From positions 157,541,247 to 157,605,246 of the forward strand of contig CM043943.1 of the NCBI GenBank assembly GCA_014529385.2: 64,000 bases of DNA, read 5' to 3'. Shown piece after piece: positions 42,696-52,999 of this stretch (the stretch's first letter is position 1; every line of letters starts with the position of its first letter). Below the pieces are notes generated by a model. That model made no database searches. It saw nothing but the letters and a program-made list of their open reading frames with translations, and was not told the origin of the DNA. A program made the translations under genes and the position numbers. This DNA is from Adiantum capillus-veneris (Eukaryota > Streptophyta > Polypodiopsida > Polypodiales > Pteridaceae).

Positions 42696-45221
42696 CTAGG
42701 TCATCCCCCTATTTCCCCAAGTGTCTATGGTTGATGCTAGGTGGACCCAATCTACGTTGTCTGATTCCGTCATACCCGGTAACACATCCATATAAGGAGA
42801 ATCTTGGCCAATGTCTGTATCCTTCTTACAAGTGTAACAATATTGTAGTGGGGCCGAGTGAACTGTGGTGTCAGAGCGATGATCAATAATGGTTTTACTC
42901 CCTAAGGGGTGTACCTTACCAGTCACCAAATCCACTCTAAGAACAGAGTCTTGGAATTGCAAATAGACATGATTTTTAGACCAATCGTGAACCATTTGTG
43001 CTTCCCTCATGAATGGTCGTCCTAAAATCATTTCATATGACATAAGGTGTTTAGAGAAATCCATTACAATGAACGTATGTCGTACCTTGTGTCCTAGAAC
43101 TTTGATCTTAAGATCCTTGAGCATCCCCATAGGTTTGGCTATGGTACCATTTGCCATCTTTACCACAATGTTAGTAACACTGAGGCGGGGTTTTCCCATG
43201 GATTCCCAACAATCTTTTGTAACGATGCTAACTCCCACACCACCATCAAGAATTCCCTTTATAGTTAATCCCTTGGTAGTGATGGGTAGGGTCGCATTAG
43301 ACTCGTCGCCTTCAAAATACTGCCCTAATTCGTTAATGGGTACCTCAATCACAGACTCGTGTCCATCTAAGTCAAGTGATTGCACATGATTTTCCTCATC
43401 AATCATAATCAAGTCAGGCCTATTTGGTTGCGCAAACTGCGGTAATCCCGTTCGTAGCTCTCCGTTAAGGAATGCTCGAAGTGCAAGGAATAACTCAGGA
43501 TCTCCATACAGCTTTGCTATGATCGTGGTTCGGACCTCAGAAGACATGAAGTCCACTAGTTTGGCAACATTCATTGGCGTTTTGCAGGGTGTAGGTCCTT
43601 GACTAGGAACTGGTGAGGATGGAATCTCATATTCCTCAATGGGATCAGGTATTCCTTCGTTAAACATCCTTTCCAACAAGAAGGGTGTATGCTCACTTTC
43701 TGATGTCCCGTCCTCACTCCCTTCTTGGCTGATACTAGATATGGCTAACGGTCTATGGTTCATGTGGGGTGGATGAACTTGCGTGGGAAACACTGTGTCA
43801 TGAATTTTGACCTGCATGGGTTCTGGTTCTAGTTTCCTTTGAGTCTCCTCCACTAAACCTCTTAGATGTTTCACCTGCTTAATCTCGTCTACTGGGTTTG
43901 GGTACGTCCCAATCTTCTTTTTACGATTCTTCCCTTTTTGCCCCTGCGGTTTATCTTGGGGGTCTTGGATTGGATTTGGAAACACTTGTGGTGTTTTCAG
44001 AGGCTCTTTATGGTTTTCTCTTATTCGGTTTTCATTTGGTTCCATGTTACGGTTTTCTTTGTCGGTCTTTCCCTTTGTGGTATTGGTTCTAGTCTCCATT
44101 GTCTCGATTGAATCTGAATCATCCTCGAGGTCATTCATATACACGGGGTCATCTCCTGTTCCTATGTTTGTTTTGGAACTTGGCTTTGAATTTTCCGTAT
44201 TCTGCGACTTCTTCCTTCGTGTCTTCTTTTTCTTTGCTTGGATAACTGACGCGGTATCTTTCTCTTCGAGGATATGGCCTGGCCCTTGAAGCATGGACCG
44301 TGTAATCGCATAAGCAGGTGCGACGGGTGGTATTGGCGATGTCACACTAGCAATTTCGACCAAATTTAGGGGTGTGATTTTAGGCGCATTTGGGTTATAG
44401 GGGCATTGGGCAATCAAGTGATCTATGCCACAACGATTACATGTGAGTATTGGCATTGCAGACGTGCTCCCTTGATTCATTTGCATCTGTGCAGCATTCT
44501 TTTGCAGCCTAATAGGGCATTCCGCTACTCGATGTGGTCCACCACACTCGTAGCATTGAAGAGGTGGCCTCCTAGCCTGGGTGTTGATATTTTGACCTCT
44601 GGATGCGAGAGCAGCAGCTTGATAAACCGGCTTGACTTGTCCCCAACAATCTTCCATGTAGTATATAGGACATTCTTCCAATGTATCAAGTCCGTAGGCA
44701 ATACTAGTGTCTATTTCCTCCTCAGAGCTATCTGGATAAGCATTTGATGGCTCGCAACCCACTTGGTTCATAGGGGCGACTCTTGGATGCGGGGGCTGCG
44801 GTCCTAGCACAGGAGGTGGTAGCGGTGTAGCTTGTACAACATTTTGAGATCTAGGGACCATGTGTTGCGGTAGTTGCTCAACAGGTGGAGTAGGCATCAA
44901 TACAGGAGCTCGAGGCGCATCCGTCCAGGCTACAGGTGGTCTATTTGCCATCATACGTTTGATCATTAAACAATCCTTAGCTTGGTGACCATACCTACCA
45001 CATGCGTTGCAAGTTCCATTAAATTTTACTCTAAACGTAGGGCACTCACTAGTGCTATGTGGACCTAAGCAAATGGAACACCATTGTTGCTCCCTTCTTG
45101 GATACATGTGACTATTTTGAGGGGGTCGATTATCCTTAAGAGACTCTTGGATTGCCTTGGTGAGGTTTATCAAGAATGTCTCAAATACCTTTGGCTCATT
45201 GGCAATGGGCTTTGCAGTCAT
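42696..45221 (-). CDS. nucleocapsid and aspartic protease (gag-protease element)
   Basis: 841 codons, intact. The start ATG overlaps the gag stop as ATGA (45221-45218). Four zinc knuckles: C-S-I-C-L-G-P-H-S-T-S-E-C and C-N-A-C-G-R-Y-G-H-Q-A-K-D-C near the N-terminus, then C-Y-E-C-G-G-P-H-R-V-A-E-C and C-N-R-C-G-I-D-H-L-I-A-Q-C at about residues 216-266. Three have only three residues before the His. A Lys/Glu-rich linker follows. The protease domain near residues 650-780 has G-I-L-D-G-G-V-G-V and M-I-L-G-R-P-F-M; the catalytic Asp is present but the usual Ser/Thr is Gly. A D-x-S acidic tail closes the frame. Confidence 0.85.
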   Translation of the reverse strand: MTAKPIANEPKVFETFLINLTKAIQESLKDNRPPQNSHMYPRREQQWCSICLGPHSTSECPTFRVKFNGTCNACGRYGHQAKDCLMIKRMMANRPPVAWTDAPRAPVLMPTPPVEQLPQHMVPRSQNVVQATPLPPPVLGPQPPHPRVAPMNQVGCEPSNAYPDSSEEEIDTSIAYGLDTLEECPIYYMEDCWGQVKPVYQAAALASRGQNINTQARRPPLQCYECGGPHRVAECPIRLQKNAAQMQMNQGSTSAMPILTCNRCGIDHLIAQCPYNPNAPKITPLNLVEIASVTSPIPPVAPAYAITRSMLQGPGHILEEKDTASVIQAKKKKTRRKKSQNTENSKPSSKTNIGTGDDPVYMNDLEDDSDSIETMETRTNTTKGKTDKENRNMEPNENRIRENHKEPLKTPQVFPNPIQDPQDKPQGQKGKNRKKKIGTYPNPVDEIKQVKHLRGLVEETQRKLEPEPMQVKIHDTVFPTQVHPPHMNHRPLAISSISQEGSEDGTSESEHTPFLLERMFNEGIPDPIEEYEIPSSPVPSQGPTPCKTPMNVAKLVDFMSSEVRTTIIAKLYGDPELFLALRAFLNGELRTGLPQFAQPNRPDLIMIDEENHVQSLDLDGHESVIEVPINELGQYFEGDESNATLPITTKGLTIKGILDGGVGVSIVTKDCWESMGKPRLSVTNIVVKMANGTIAKPMGMLKDLKIKVLGHKVRHTFIVMDFSKHLMSYEMILGRPFMREAQMVHDWSKNHVYLQFQDSVLRVDLVTGKVHPLGSKTIIDHRSDTTVHSAPLQYCYTCKKDTDIGQDSPYMDVLPGMTESDNVDWVHLASTIDTWGNRGMT

Positions 45222-46375
45222 GGTTCATACTCAATGGCTTGTGAGCTAGTGGATCTCGTGTCAGTAGACACCCTCATGCCTGCTATCATCAAGTTGTCCT
45301 CTAATTGGATTGCATTGGCAGTGACATCTTCCCAGGTTGTGATACCTCTAATCACTAGTCCATTATAGATTCCTTCATTCCTCAACCCTCGAATGAATCG
45401 ATCAAGCAGTTGGTTATTGTTGAAGCGCTCATTTACAGGGCAACGAGAGTTTAAGTGCTTTAGACGACTAATGAAGTCCCTTACTGACTCTCCTTCCTTA
45501 CGTTCGGCCTTCTGTAGCTGAGATGCTACACCCCAAAGCACACCTTCTCGTATGTACTCCTTTAGAAACAACCTTCGAAGGGTAGGGTAGATTGTTTTCT
45601 CGTCCACCCTTAGGGTCCTATACCAATCTCCAGCCTTCCCACTTAATGTCAAGCTTAAGGCATTGCACTTATGTAGTTCGTTGCGTTCCCCTAAGGAATC
45701 ACATACTTGTTCAAACACTTCAATGTGTTTCCTAGCATCTTCGTCCCCATTGAATTTTTGCGTGAGTTTGGCAATTTGTACTGCCTTACTTCTAAGCTCT
45801 CTATCAGATGCATGACGCATATTTTCCGCGATAGATCGACCTATGGTTTGAGCAAACGCTGCCAAGTCACCTATGTGAGGAGGCAGGGCCGGTGGAGGTA
45901 CTCTTGGAATCATATGTGGGAGAGGGACGGGTGCCGGTCTTGGCATATGTGTGGATGATGCAGGATATGGAACATAACCGGGCATAGGTCCACTCGGATA
46001 AGAGCTAGGGAGCGGCACTCGAGGAGCATAAGCAAGTGGTACAATTGGAGGTGTGGGGGCCATGTGTGCATAAGGGGCTAGAGGCACATATGGTCGAGGC
46101 CCCATATTAGGTACTACGACACTAGGTAGTGGCACTGCGCTAACCGTAGATGTCATCGGTACATTCTTTGTCAGGCTTATCCCTGGAGTGAGCACTGTGT
46201 TTTCCTTAATAGAGGGTTGAGCCAAGTTAGGGAAGCTAAAGTTTTCGCTCGGAGGCTCAGATTGCATAGAGACCCCAGGTGAAATGACGTAAGATGGGTC
46301 CATGGGGCTCATTAGAGGAGTCTCCATTTGTGATAGAGTAGGCTGTTGAGCCTTGCTCGTATCCAGAAATCTCAT
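45218..46375 (-). CDS. gag: gag capsid part (gag-protease element)
   Basis: 385 codons. A Pro-rich first half (many P-x-P-x-P runs) is followed by a Retrotrans_gag-type capsid: G-D-A-R-K-H-like E-D-A-R-K-H-I-E-V-F, A-G-D-W-Y-R-T-L, R-R-L-F-L-K-E-Y-I, G-E-S-V-R-D-F-I-S-R-L-K and L-D-R-F-I-R-G-L-R-N-E. It is in the same frame as the upstream 47134-46403 part, separated by one TGA near 46405. It ends Y-E-P-stop overlapping the next ORF by ATGA. It would form the particle shell. Confidence 0.85.
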   Translation of the reverse strand: MRFLDTSKAQQPTLSQMETPLMSPMDPSYVISPGVSMQSEPPSENFSFPNLAQPSIKENTVLTPGISLTKNVPMTSTVSAVPLPSVVVPNMGPRPYVPLAPYAHMAPTPPIVPLAYAPRVPLPSSYPSGPMPGYVPYPASSTHMPRPAPVPLPHMIPRVPPPALPPHIGDLAAFAQTIGRSIAENMRHASDRELRSKAVQIAKLTQKFNGDEDARKHIEVFEQVCDSLGERNELHKCNALSLTLSGKAGDWYRTLRVDEKTIYPTLRRLFLKEYIREGVLWGVASQLQKAERKEGESVRDFISRLKHLNSRCPVNERFNNNQLLDRFIRGLRNEGIYNGLVIRGITTWEDVTANAIQLEDNLMIAGMRVSTDTRSTSSQAIEYEP

Positions 46376-46402
46376 GGGGCCAGTTGAGAGTATATTTACC
46401 CC

Positions 46403-47134
46403 TCAGTTTTGCCTTTCTGATTGAATAATGCCATGGATAACATTACAGATCATTTTCTGTTGATCTTCGATGCTCGTGGCACTAGAGGTGGATTGTACAA
46501 TCTCTATCCATCCTACATGGTAGGCGTGGCCAGAGTGTAGATCCGTCAACACCTCAGTGTGGAGGTCGTATGTCCAATGATCATTAATGAACCATCCTTC
46601 TAGAGTCGACGTGTTAACGGTTTCTTGTGAGGTAGAAACAATATTGCTCCCCGTGGTTTTACTTGTCACCAACGGTACTCTAGAGGGAACTTCTGAAGGA
46701 GGCAGCTCAACAGGGCCTTCTTGGTAAGAAGTTGGCAGGATATCCACATGGACACTCTTTGGGGGTGTGGGGTCCACGTGCGATGTGAAAGGAGAGTCCA
46801 CTTCCCCACCCCCTTCGTGTGCTTCATTTGCATCAGGTTCCGAGCAAGTAGCTCTACCTAATGTTTCCATGAAACGGCTAAACATACTAGTACTAGGCTG
46901 TGGAGCTTCGGGAGGTGCATGGCCTTCTCTCTCAGTGTTTTGGGTAGGGTATGCTTCCATGATTTCTGAGTCGGAGGAGGAATCACTAGCGGCTATTTTA
47001 GGGTCTTGGGTGGTGCTACCTTGTGTCCCCTCTGAGGGTCTAGAGCTTATCGTGGATGGGTAATGGGTGTCCGTATGAACAGAGGCACTCTCAATATGCT
47101 CGTGTTCTAGCACCCGCCCAGAGCGTAAGTGCAT
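46403..47134 (-). CDS. gag: gag N-terminal part (gag-protease element)
   Basis: 243 codons starting M-H-L-R-S-G-R, the same type of start as the inner gag. Mostly Ser/Thr/Pro/Glu-rich and probably disordered, with a folded-looking end (G-W-F-I-N-D-H-W-T-Y-D-L, H-A-Y-H-V-G-W-I-E-I). A TGA follows in frame and the capsid part continues after it. Either a readthrough stop or a single nonsense change. Confidence 0.7.
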   Translation of the reverse strand: MHLRSGRVLEHEHIESASVHTDTHYPSTISSRPSEGTQGSTTQDPKIAASDSSSDSEIMEAYPTQNTEREGHAPPEAPQPSTSMFSRFMETLGRATCSEPDANEAHEGGGEVDSPFTSHVDPTPPKSVHVDILPTSYQEGPVELPPSEVPSRVPLVTSKTTGSNIVSTSQETVNTSTLEGWFINDHWTYDLHTEVLTDLHSGHAYHVGWIEIVQSTSSATSIEDQQKMICNVIHGIIQSERQN

Positions 47135-48131
47135 GTGCTTTTGATACCCTAAGGTGTCAAAAAGCTGCTCTAGGAGGCCTTGTGACTAGTTTTTAGTGTG
47201 TTTTTTGTTTGTTTTTTTGCTAGATTTTTTAGAGCGTGTCGTGGAATGGGCCGTGTGATAGCTCGAAACGAGCGTATCGGTCAGAGGGTCGTGCCGTGCT
47301 TTACAGCCCTCCGTTTGGTCACTCTATGCCCTCGGAATCCCTAAAACTGTCAATTTCCAGTAGGGAACTAGGCCCAAACTAGAAAGTCTAAGGGTGCAAG
47401 TGGGAAGAGAAAGGAGGAGAGTGGAGGACTTGTCCCACATGCTCTCATTCTCTCTTGAGGGAGTAGGGTATATATATAAGAGTGAGTCTAGTATATATCA
47501 TAAGATTGAGGATTGAGGCCTGGGCCTGGGCTTGGGCTTGGGCTTGGGCTTGGGATCCCGATCTATCTTTTATACAAACCAACCCGTCCGTTTTAAGAGT
47601 TATTTTCGAAAAATTTAGCCGCCCGCTCGTTTTAAGAGTCACGTCTTTTATTTTCGAAAAATTTAGCCGCCCGCTCGCTCGCGTTTTTATTTTTCGAATT
47701 TTTTTTTTATAATTTTTTTTTCCCAGATTTTTTTTTCGAATTTCAAAAAAAACTTTTTTTTTTTTTTTGATGCAGAAAATACAGAAATTGAAAACGCACA
47801 AATTGAAAATGAAGAAATGCAGAAAATTGAAAAACGCAGAAATGCAGAAAATTACAGAAATTGAAAACGCCGAACTTGAAAATGCAGAAATTGCAAAAAT
47901 TGAAAAAACGTAGAAATGCAGAAAATTGCAGAAATTGAAAACGCCGAACTTGAAAATGCAGAAATTGCAGAAATTGAAAAAACGCAGACAATAGCAGAAA
48001 TTGAAACTTGACAGCAAATGCAGGAAACGCAAAAAACAGAAATCTCCACACACTCCTTCCCTGCCTTTCCTATGATAGAAATTGCACCACAAGGAAGCGT
48101 AAAGTGCTAACCGAGCTTAGTGTAGGGCATA
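47135..48131 (-). other. leader of the gag-protease element with simple repeats
   Basis: No gene supported. It holds a TTGGGC hexamer run (about 47519-47556), a duplicated block (TTTTCGAAAAATTTAGCCGC at about 47603-47622 and 47653-47672), long T runs near 47700-47770, and a degenerate repeat of GCAGAAATTGAAAACGC-like units at 47770-48010. Minus-strand frames over this repeat (Phe/Cys-rich) are low-complexity artefacts. Confidence 0.85.
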
Positions 48132-48149
48132 TCCCCGGCAGCGGCGCCA
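48132..48149 (-). promoter_or_regulatory. primer-binding site of the gag-protease element
   Basis: Minus strand TGGCGCCGCTGCCGGGGA, tRNA-Asp type with one change, four bases inside the 5' LTR. Confidence 0.85.
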
Positions 48150-48153
48150 AAAA

Positions 48154-48396
48154 TGTGCGCTCCTTGCCGCACTGTCGAAGCAAGGGACTTGCCAATACAC
48201 CGTGTGCGAGCCACAAACGGCTCCAAGCACACAACAAGCCTAAACTAGCAAGCTCAAGGAAACAAAGGGTGTGTCACTCACCGCTCTACGCTCGCCTTCG
48301 TGGTGGATTCCTCGCCGCGATGAAGAAAAAGCTGCAGTCGTTCCGCGCTCAACCGCTTCGCCGCCGTCGTGCCTTTGTAATGCTCGATCGCACACA

Positions 48397-48443
<47 letters not shown>

Positions 48444-48741
48444 GAGGAGGTGAAGAAGAAGAAGAAGATGGAGATGGAGCAAGAGCACTCTTCTATTGCA
48501 CAAATGAGAGAATGAGTAAAAATTAGGTTTAGTTGGCTTTTATAGGAGCTCACCCCATTCACACTTGGGCGCCCATGCTTAACCAACTAATCCCTTGAAT
48601 GTCCAAGTTAAAGTGCGCCTCTCATCGGCGATCACTCTACCTTTCCCTATTGGACCGACAAGCCCGGTACCTGACTCTACCAAATACATAATACACGTCC
48701 GTCGTAGGTGATGGGGTGTCCGTGAGCCGTGAGGGTTAACA
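48154..48741 (-). repeat. 5' LTR of the gag-protease element
   Basis: 588 bp, TGTGCG...TTAACA on the plus strand. A minus-strand TATAAAAG at 48537-48544 (context CCTATAAAAGCC) is a likely TATA box. CT and CA microsatellites lie at about 48403-48442. Confidence 0.95.
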
Positions 48742-48746
48742 CTAGT

Positions 48747-49223
48747 GGCACAACAGGCAACACAAGACCCAACTGGCAGTCATATGATTTTTTGTTTGAA
48801 TCAGTGAGGAGCATTGACGAGGCATTAGCGTTTGTTGTGCAAGTTGGTTAGCGCAACACAATTTTTGTTGCTTTACTCGCTGACCTGAGCTCAATATAGC
48901 TTTCACATGTGGGTTTGCATGTGACTTTTGAGTCTTCATTGCACCGCAAGATACAACCATAGAAGAATCTCTAAAGATTGCAGCTAATGGAAATGCAATG
49001 AAACCAGTAGCAGCAAAGTATGGGAGAACAATTTTGTAGAGAGAGTAGATATGTGTGAATGGACACCTAGATGGAAACACTTGTAAAACCTAAGATATAA
49101 GATTTATTTAACTTTTTAGTTTACTTGCAATAGCTGATGAATAAACCTTACTAAGTAGGGTGTAGCTTGTTGATTAGTCTCCACTTATGGTCACATGTGT
49201 TGGTTAACATCTCGTTAAATGTG
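48747..49223. other. unique flank, no supported gene
   Basis: The host DNA on the right of the gag-protease insertion. A minus-strand frame (49080-48742) of 112 codons is open but has no recognised domain and stops exactly in the TSD; joining the flanks with one TSD copy does not extend it. No call is made. Confidence 0.5.
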
Positions 49224-49370
49224 TCCAAAGGAGCTAGCTTGGTTGGTTGGGAACTCAACCGGCGTGACCTGGGTCATAGGTTCGAGTGCAACCAAGCGAC
49301 CCTGGTAGCGCTCACGGTCGCTTTGTATCGTCTCGCACGGGATAAGTGCAATTTGCTACATAAAAAAAAG
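49224..49370 (+). mobile_element. tRNA-derived SINE
   Basis: A Pol III A box TAGCTTGGTTGG at 49235-49246 and B box GGTTCGAGTGC at 49279-49289 are 44 bp apart, as in tRNA genes. The body ends in an A run at 49362-49369. The flanks carry an imperfect repeat (ATCTCGTTAAATGTG at about 49209-49223 and ATCTTGTTCAATGTA at about 49371-49385), a candidate target-site duplication. The acceptor stem does not pair, so this is not a tRNA gene. Confidence 0.7.
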
Positions 49371-49400
49371 ATCTTGTTCAATGTAGCTATTGACGGATAA

Positions 49401-51031
49401 TGTAACATTTAACGGCCTAGTAACTTGTGTGTAGTGGAAGATAGCATAGACATAGTGAGCATTTCATTAGAATAGATTCCTAATGAGCATAGCAAGAGTG
49501 CTTGGATGGAGAGAGCGAAAAAAAGCATAAGACCTAGTTAGATAGGCATGAACAATACTTCAAAAGAGAGAGAAATTAAGCTATTGACAACACTTGAGGA
49601 CCTGATTTACATGGAGCCGGTCCCCCCTCCAAAAGGCTTTGTACATGGACCTGATTTACATGGAGCCGGTCCCCCCTCCAAAAGGCTTTGTATTATAGGT
49701 TTCCCACATCAAGGGAGACATTTTATAATACAATACTTTATGTTCCTCCAATATCTTGCTGGTGCAATGAAGATGGAAGCTTCAAGCACCATGCACACAC
49801 TTATAAAACACAACATCAATTCCCTCACGGTCTCAGACCCAAGACCTCACACACCTTCGAAGATGGTGAGAGCTAGCGGGGTATGAGAGTAGATTGAGAG
49901 GAAGAAGGAGTAGTCTTACGAGAAATAAGTATATCTCCTCACCTAATCACTCATAATAGCTTAGCATAGCTTAGTAATGAGCATAGTAGAGTAGATGAGC
50001 ATGCATTGGAGCTTGGCTCTTGGTTGGATTTGCATCACAAAGCCAAGAGTTGTTGGTGTAGGCCTCCCTTCTCACAAGCTTGGAGTAGGTGATGAGCTTT
50101 CCATTAAAGCTTGAGAAGGAGAGAGAGTCTTCTTTGCTTCACACATAAGATTTTGTGAGTGTTTGAGTGATAATTCCTTGACAAAATCAGTCCCCTCTCT
50201 CTCTTGGTCGACCCCTCATGCTGACATCCCATTGGACCCTGCAAAGCCTAGCCAATGATAATTAATAAGCATAAGTGATAGCCTTGTGACATGTGTTCCC
50301 CTTTCCCCTTTTGTGAGAGCTTTAGGTAATTAATTAATGCAATTAAACTCTCATTGGACCCCTTAGTCTTCTGGCCAATAGGAATCACGCAAGCCATTGG
50401 GCTGCTGAATGCTCATTGGACCCCTTGGGAGACTGACCAATAGTCTTCTAGAGAGCTTATTCTTATTGGTTCTTTTATTAAGTGTTTTTAAATGAATTAA
50501 ACTAGATTTACTCTAGCCTAATTCTCATTGTTCCACCTCTATGGCCATCTAATAGGATTTGAATGCACCTTGTGGGCAATTGGGCTAGGGAGCTGACATG
50601 TGTCCACTATGTCTTTTGTGTAAAGGGGCTTGCATGAGTGTGTGTGTGTGTGTGTGTTTCTCTCTCATCCCCTACTAAATGGGCTCACCCCCTCCTGTTT
50701 AGGAGATTGCAAATACTTTTTGTACACTATCGCATCCAATTCTTCTAAGCATTGACCATTGGACTTAACCTTTGAATTTTGGAACCTTAGCATTTTGGAA
50801 GTCTTAATGGGCTGAACCTTAGGTCTTTGAAGCTCATTGCTTGCACATTGCTCTTCTGCAGATGGTCCCCCTTTGGATCCCTATTTTCCCTCCTTTGGAT
50901 CCCTACCGTGAGACGAGTCTGCTAGCCTTAGCAATAATCTAGCTTTTTCTCCCCTGGTACTTCCCCATATTAAATGATCAGTTTAACATGAGAAAATAAT
51001 TTAGGAGAATTAGATATTAGTTATTATGACA
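49401..51031 (-). repeat. 3' LTR of the chromovirus
   Basis: Starts TGTAACATTTAA, ends TTATGACA on the plus strand. It contains a ~49-bp tandem duplication (about 49599-49696) and a short TG tract (about 50639-50657) that the other LTR has in different form. Confidence 0.95.
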
Positions 51032-51045
51032 TTACCTCTCTCTTG
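51032..51045 (-). promoter_or_regulatory. polypurine tract of the chromovirus
   Basis: Minus strand CAAGAGAGAGGTAA directly upstream of the 3' LTR. Confidence 0.8.
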
Positions 51046-51399
51046 AAATCATAGTCGTCCTCGACTATGGTGTAGAGAAGATAAAGCCTATTCATTAGCC
51101 TTTTTTCTAGCGGGTAGAGGATCCCTATCTTACCCTACGACATCGTTCCAGAATGGATGACTATTCCATTTGGAACTTGAGAGCCTAAGGCTGCCGCAAG
51201 CATGTCTGCGCATTAGTCCTATCAATCTTCCATAGTGGAGTGACAAGCTCTACTTGGTGTTTGGAAGACGTTGTCTCCACAAACTTGATTCTAAGCACGC
51301 ATACTAAATATTTGTGCACAATAAAGAGAGAGAGAGTCTTAATAGACAAAAACTTTGTTCATTTTAAACATTTGTACATTTGCTTACTCTAGGGAAGCA

Positions 51400-51830
51400 T
51401 TGTAAGCATTGACAAGGTTTAGGTTATCCGTTAATTGTATGCCTTGCATCCATCTAGCATCTTCAAAAGGATAATTCTTAAACTTCATAAGATATCATCG
51501 AATAGTCTTACCGTCTCGTAATACCTTGTCTTCATGTCGGAGAATGGACTCGGACTGCATCACCTCTTCTTTGTCCTCGATCTCCGGTGGGTCTTCAATA
51601 GTTGGTTCTTGAGGTGGTTCTCCTTTGTAAGGCTTTAGTAGGCTCACATGGAAAGCATTGTGTATGAGCCAATGGCTGGGAAACTTGAGTTGATAGGCCA
51701 TCTCATTGATTGGTCGAAGAATCTGGAAGGGACCATAGTACCTTTTTGCTAACTTAGCATAGTACTTTTGGTGTCCCATAGGATTCTTGCCCGTGGTGTG
51801 CCTTAATCGAGCCTTGGGAAATTTAAGCAA
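51400..51830 (-). pseudogene. integrase tail and chromodomain (chromovirus)
   Basis: The frame 51830-51495 reads [14 protein letters not shown] and [11 protein letters not shown], the usual integrase C-terminal block. It is followed by the chromodomain start E-S-I-L-R-H-E-D-K and a TGA after D-G-K-T-I-R. In the same frame Y-L-M-K-F-K-N-Y-P-F-E-D-A-R-W then continues. The stop therefore splits the chromodomain, probably a CGA-to-TGA change. In functional elements this domain guides insertion to heterochromatin. Confidence 0.85.
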
Positions 51831-52021
51831 GACCCAATCATTTTTTTTTAAGGCTTAGGCTCTTCTGTGCTTATCAGCAACATCCTTTTGCCTTTGTTGT
51901 GAGATAGAGATAGCATCCTTAATATTTTGGAAAGATTCTTGTAGGTCTCGGCTATACTCATCTGCAACGAAGATCTTCCCATGTACTTTAAGTAGCAGGG
52001 GACTTTTGGATCTCCCCTCAA

Positions 52022-52975
52022 TTACCTCAAAAGGTGCTTTCCCGAGGAAGTATGTACAATGTTATTGTAGGCATACTCCACTAAGGGTAAGTACTTCTCC
52101 CATTGGGACCTTTGGTCTACTTCCGTTACATAGGCTTTTAGTAGATCAAGAATTGTTAGGTTAGCTATTTCACTTTGGCCATCCGTTTGGGGGTGATAGG
52201 CCGAAGAGAAGTTTAGCCTTGTCCCTAAATTCTCAAAGAGACCCTTCCAAAAATTACTGGTCATTCTAGGATCTCTATCCGACACTATGGACATCGGCAA
52301 GCCATGGTACTTGAAGATTTGTGATATGAAGAGGGTTGCCATTTGATGGGCTTTGATAGTCTTTTTGACAGGTATAAAATGAGCTTGTTTACTTAACCTG
52401 TCTACTATCGTCCATATTTTCGTATTCCCATGGATAGACTTAGGCAATCCAAAGATAAAATCCATGGATATGCTCTCCCATGGTGAATTAGGGATTGGCA
52501 AAGGTTGAAGCAATCCAGGTTGCTTTCCTCTATCAAACTTCTTCTTTTGGCATACCACACATTTAGAAACATACTCTTGTATGTTTGCTTTCATGGCATA
52601 CCAATAGAAATATGTTTCAATCCCTTTTAGGGTAGACTGAATCCCTCTATGCCCCGCATAAGGAGGAGCATGAGATTCATACATTACTTTCTCACGTAGT
52701 GAGTTAGTAACGCATAGTCTATTGCCATAGAGCAGATAACCATCTTGTAAAGTAAACGGTTCCTCTTTCTTCCCTAGTGCAAGGGCTGAAATCACATCTT
52801 TAAAATTGGGATCCATATCGTACTCATCTATAATAGAAGATAGATCATTGTGAGTTGCTATGAAAACCGCATTCACTCTCGGCTGTCTTGAGGGTGCATC
52901 GGCTACTTGATTATGCTTGCCAGCAATGTCAGCAATATGAAAATGAAATTGCGAAAGGAAATTTGCCCACCTCAT
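52022..52975 (-). pseudogene. RNase H end and integrase (chromovirus)
   Basis: The frame starts in RNase H (G-K-H-N-Q-V-A-D-A-P-S-R) and runs into an H-H-C-C zinc module (A-G-H-R-G and C-V-V-C-Q-K) and the core: M-D-F-I-F-G-L-P, I-V-S-D-R-D-P-R and H-P-Q-T-D-G-Q-S-E. These give the D,D,E residues. The frame is interrupted near 52022. This is the best preserved part of the element. Confidence 0.9.
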
Positions 52976-52999
52976 TTGTTTGTCGGAGAGCTTGGTCTG

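Larger units (their letters stand above)
39321..48741 (-). mobile_element. non-autonomous Ty3 element with gag and protease only
   Basis: LTRs of 582 bp (39321-39902) and 588 bp (48154-48741) differ at about four positions plus microsatellite length, so the element is young. The TSD is CTAGT at 39316-39320 and 48742-48746. Sense is minus. It encodes gag, zinc knuckles, protease, a W-x-P-K repeat protein and two further small frames, but no RT, RNase H or integrase. Gag, protease and W-x-P-K domains are related to those of the two Athila/Tat-like elements, which would have supplied the enzymes. Good LTR identity suggests recent mobilisation in trans. Confidence 0.93.

Noticed and set aside
47445-48092. 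Phe/Cys-rich 215-residue protein on the minus strand
   Set aside because: It is the translation of a low-complexity repeat in the element leader.
48008-48526. 172-residue plus-strand protein
   Set aside because: It is antisense to the element, lies mostly in the LTR and recurs in the other LTR at 39322-39687.
48742-49080. Host gene fragment
   Set aside because: Open for 112 codons but without a domain, and it does not continue across the insertion site.
49224-49300. Functional tRNA gene
   Set aside because: A and B boxes are present but the acceptor stem does not pair and a non-tRNA body with an A-tail follows.
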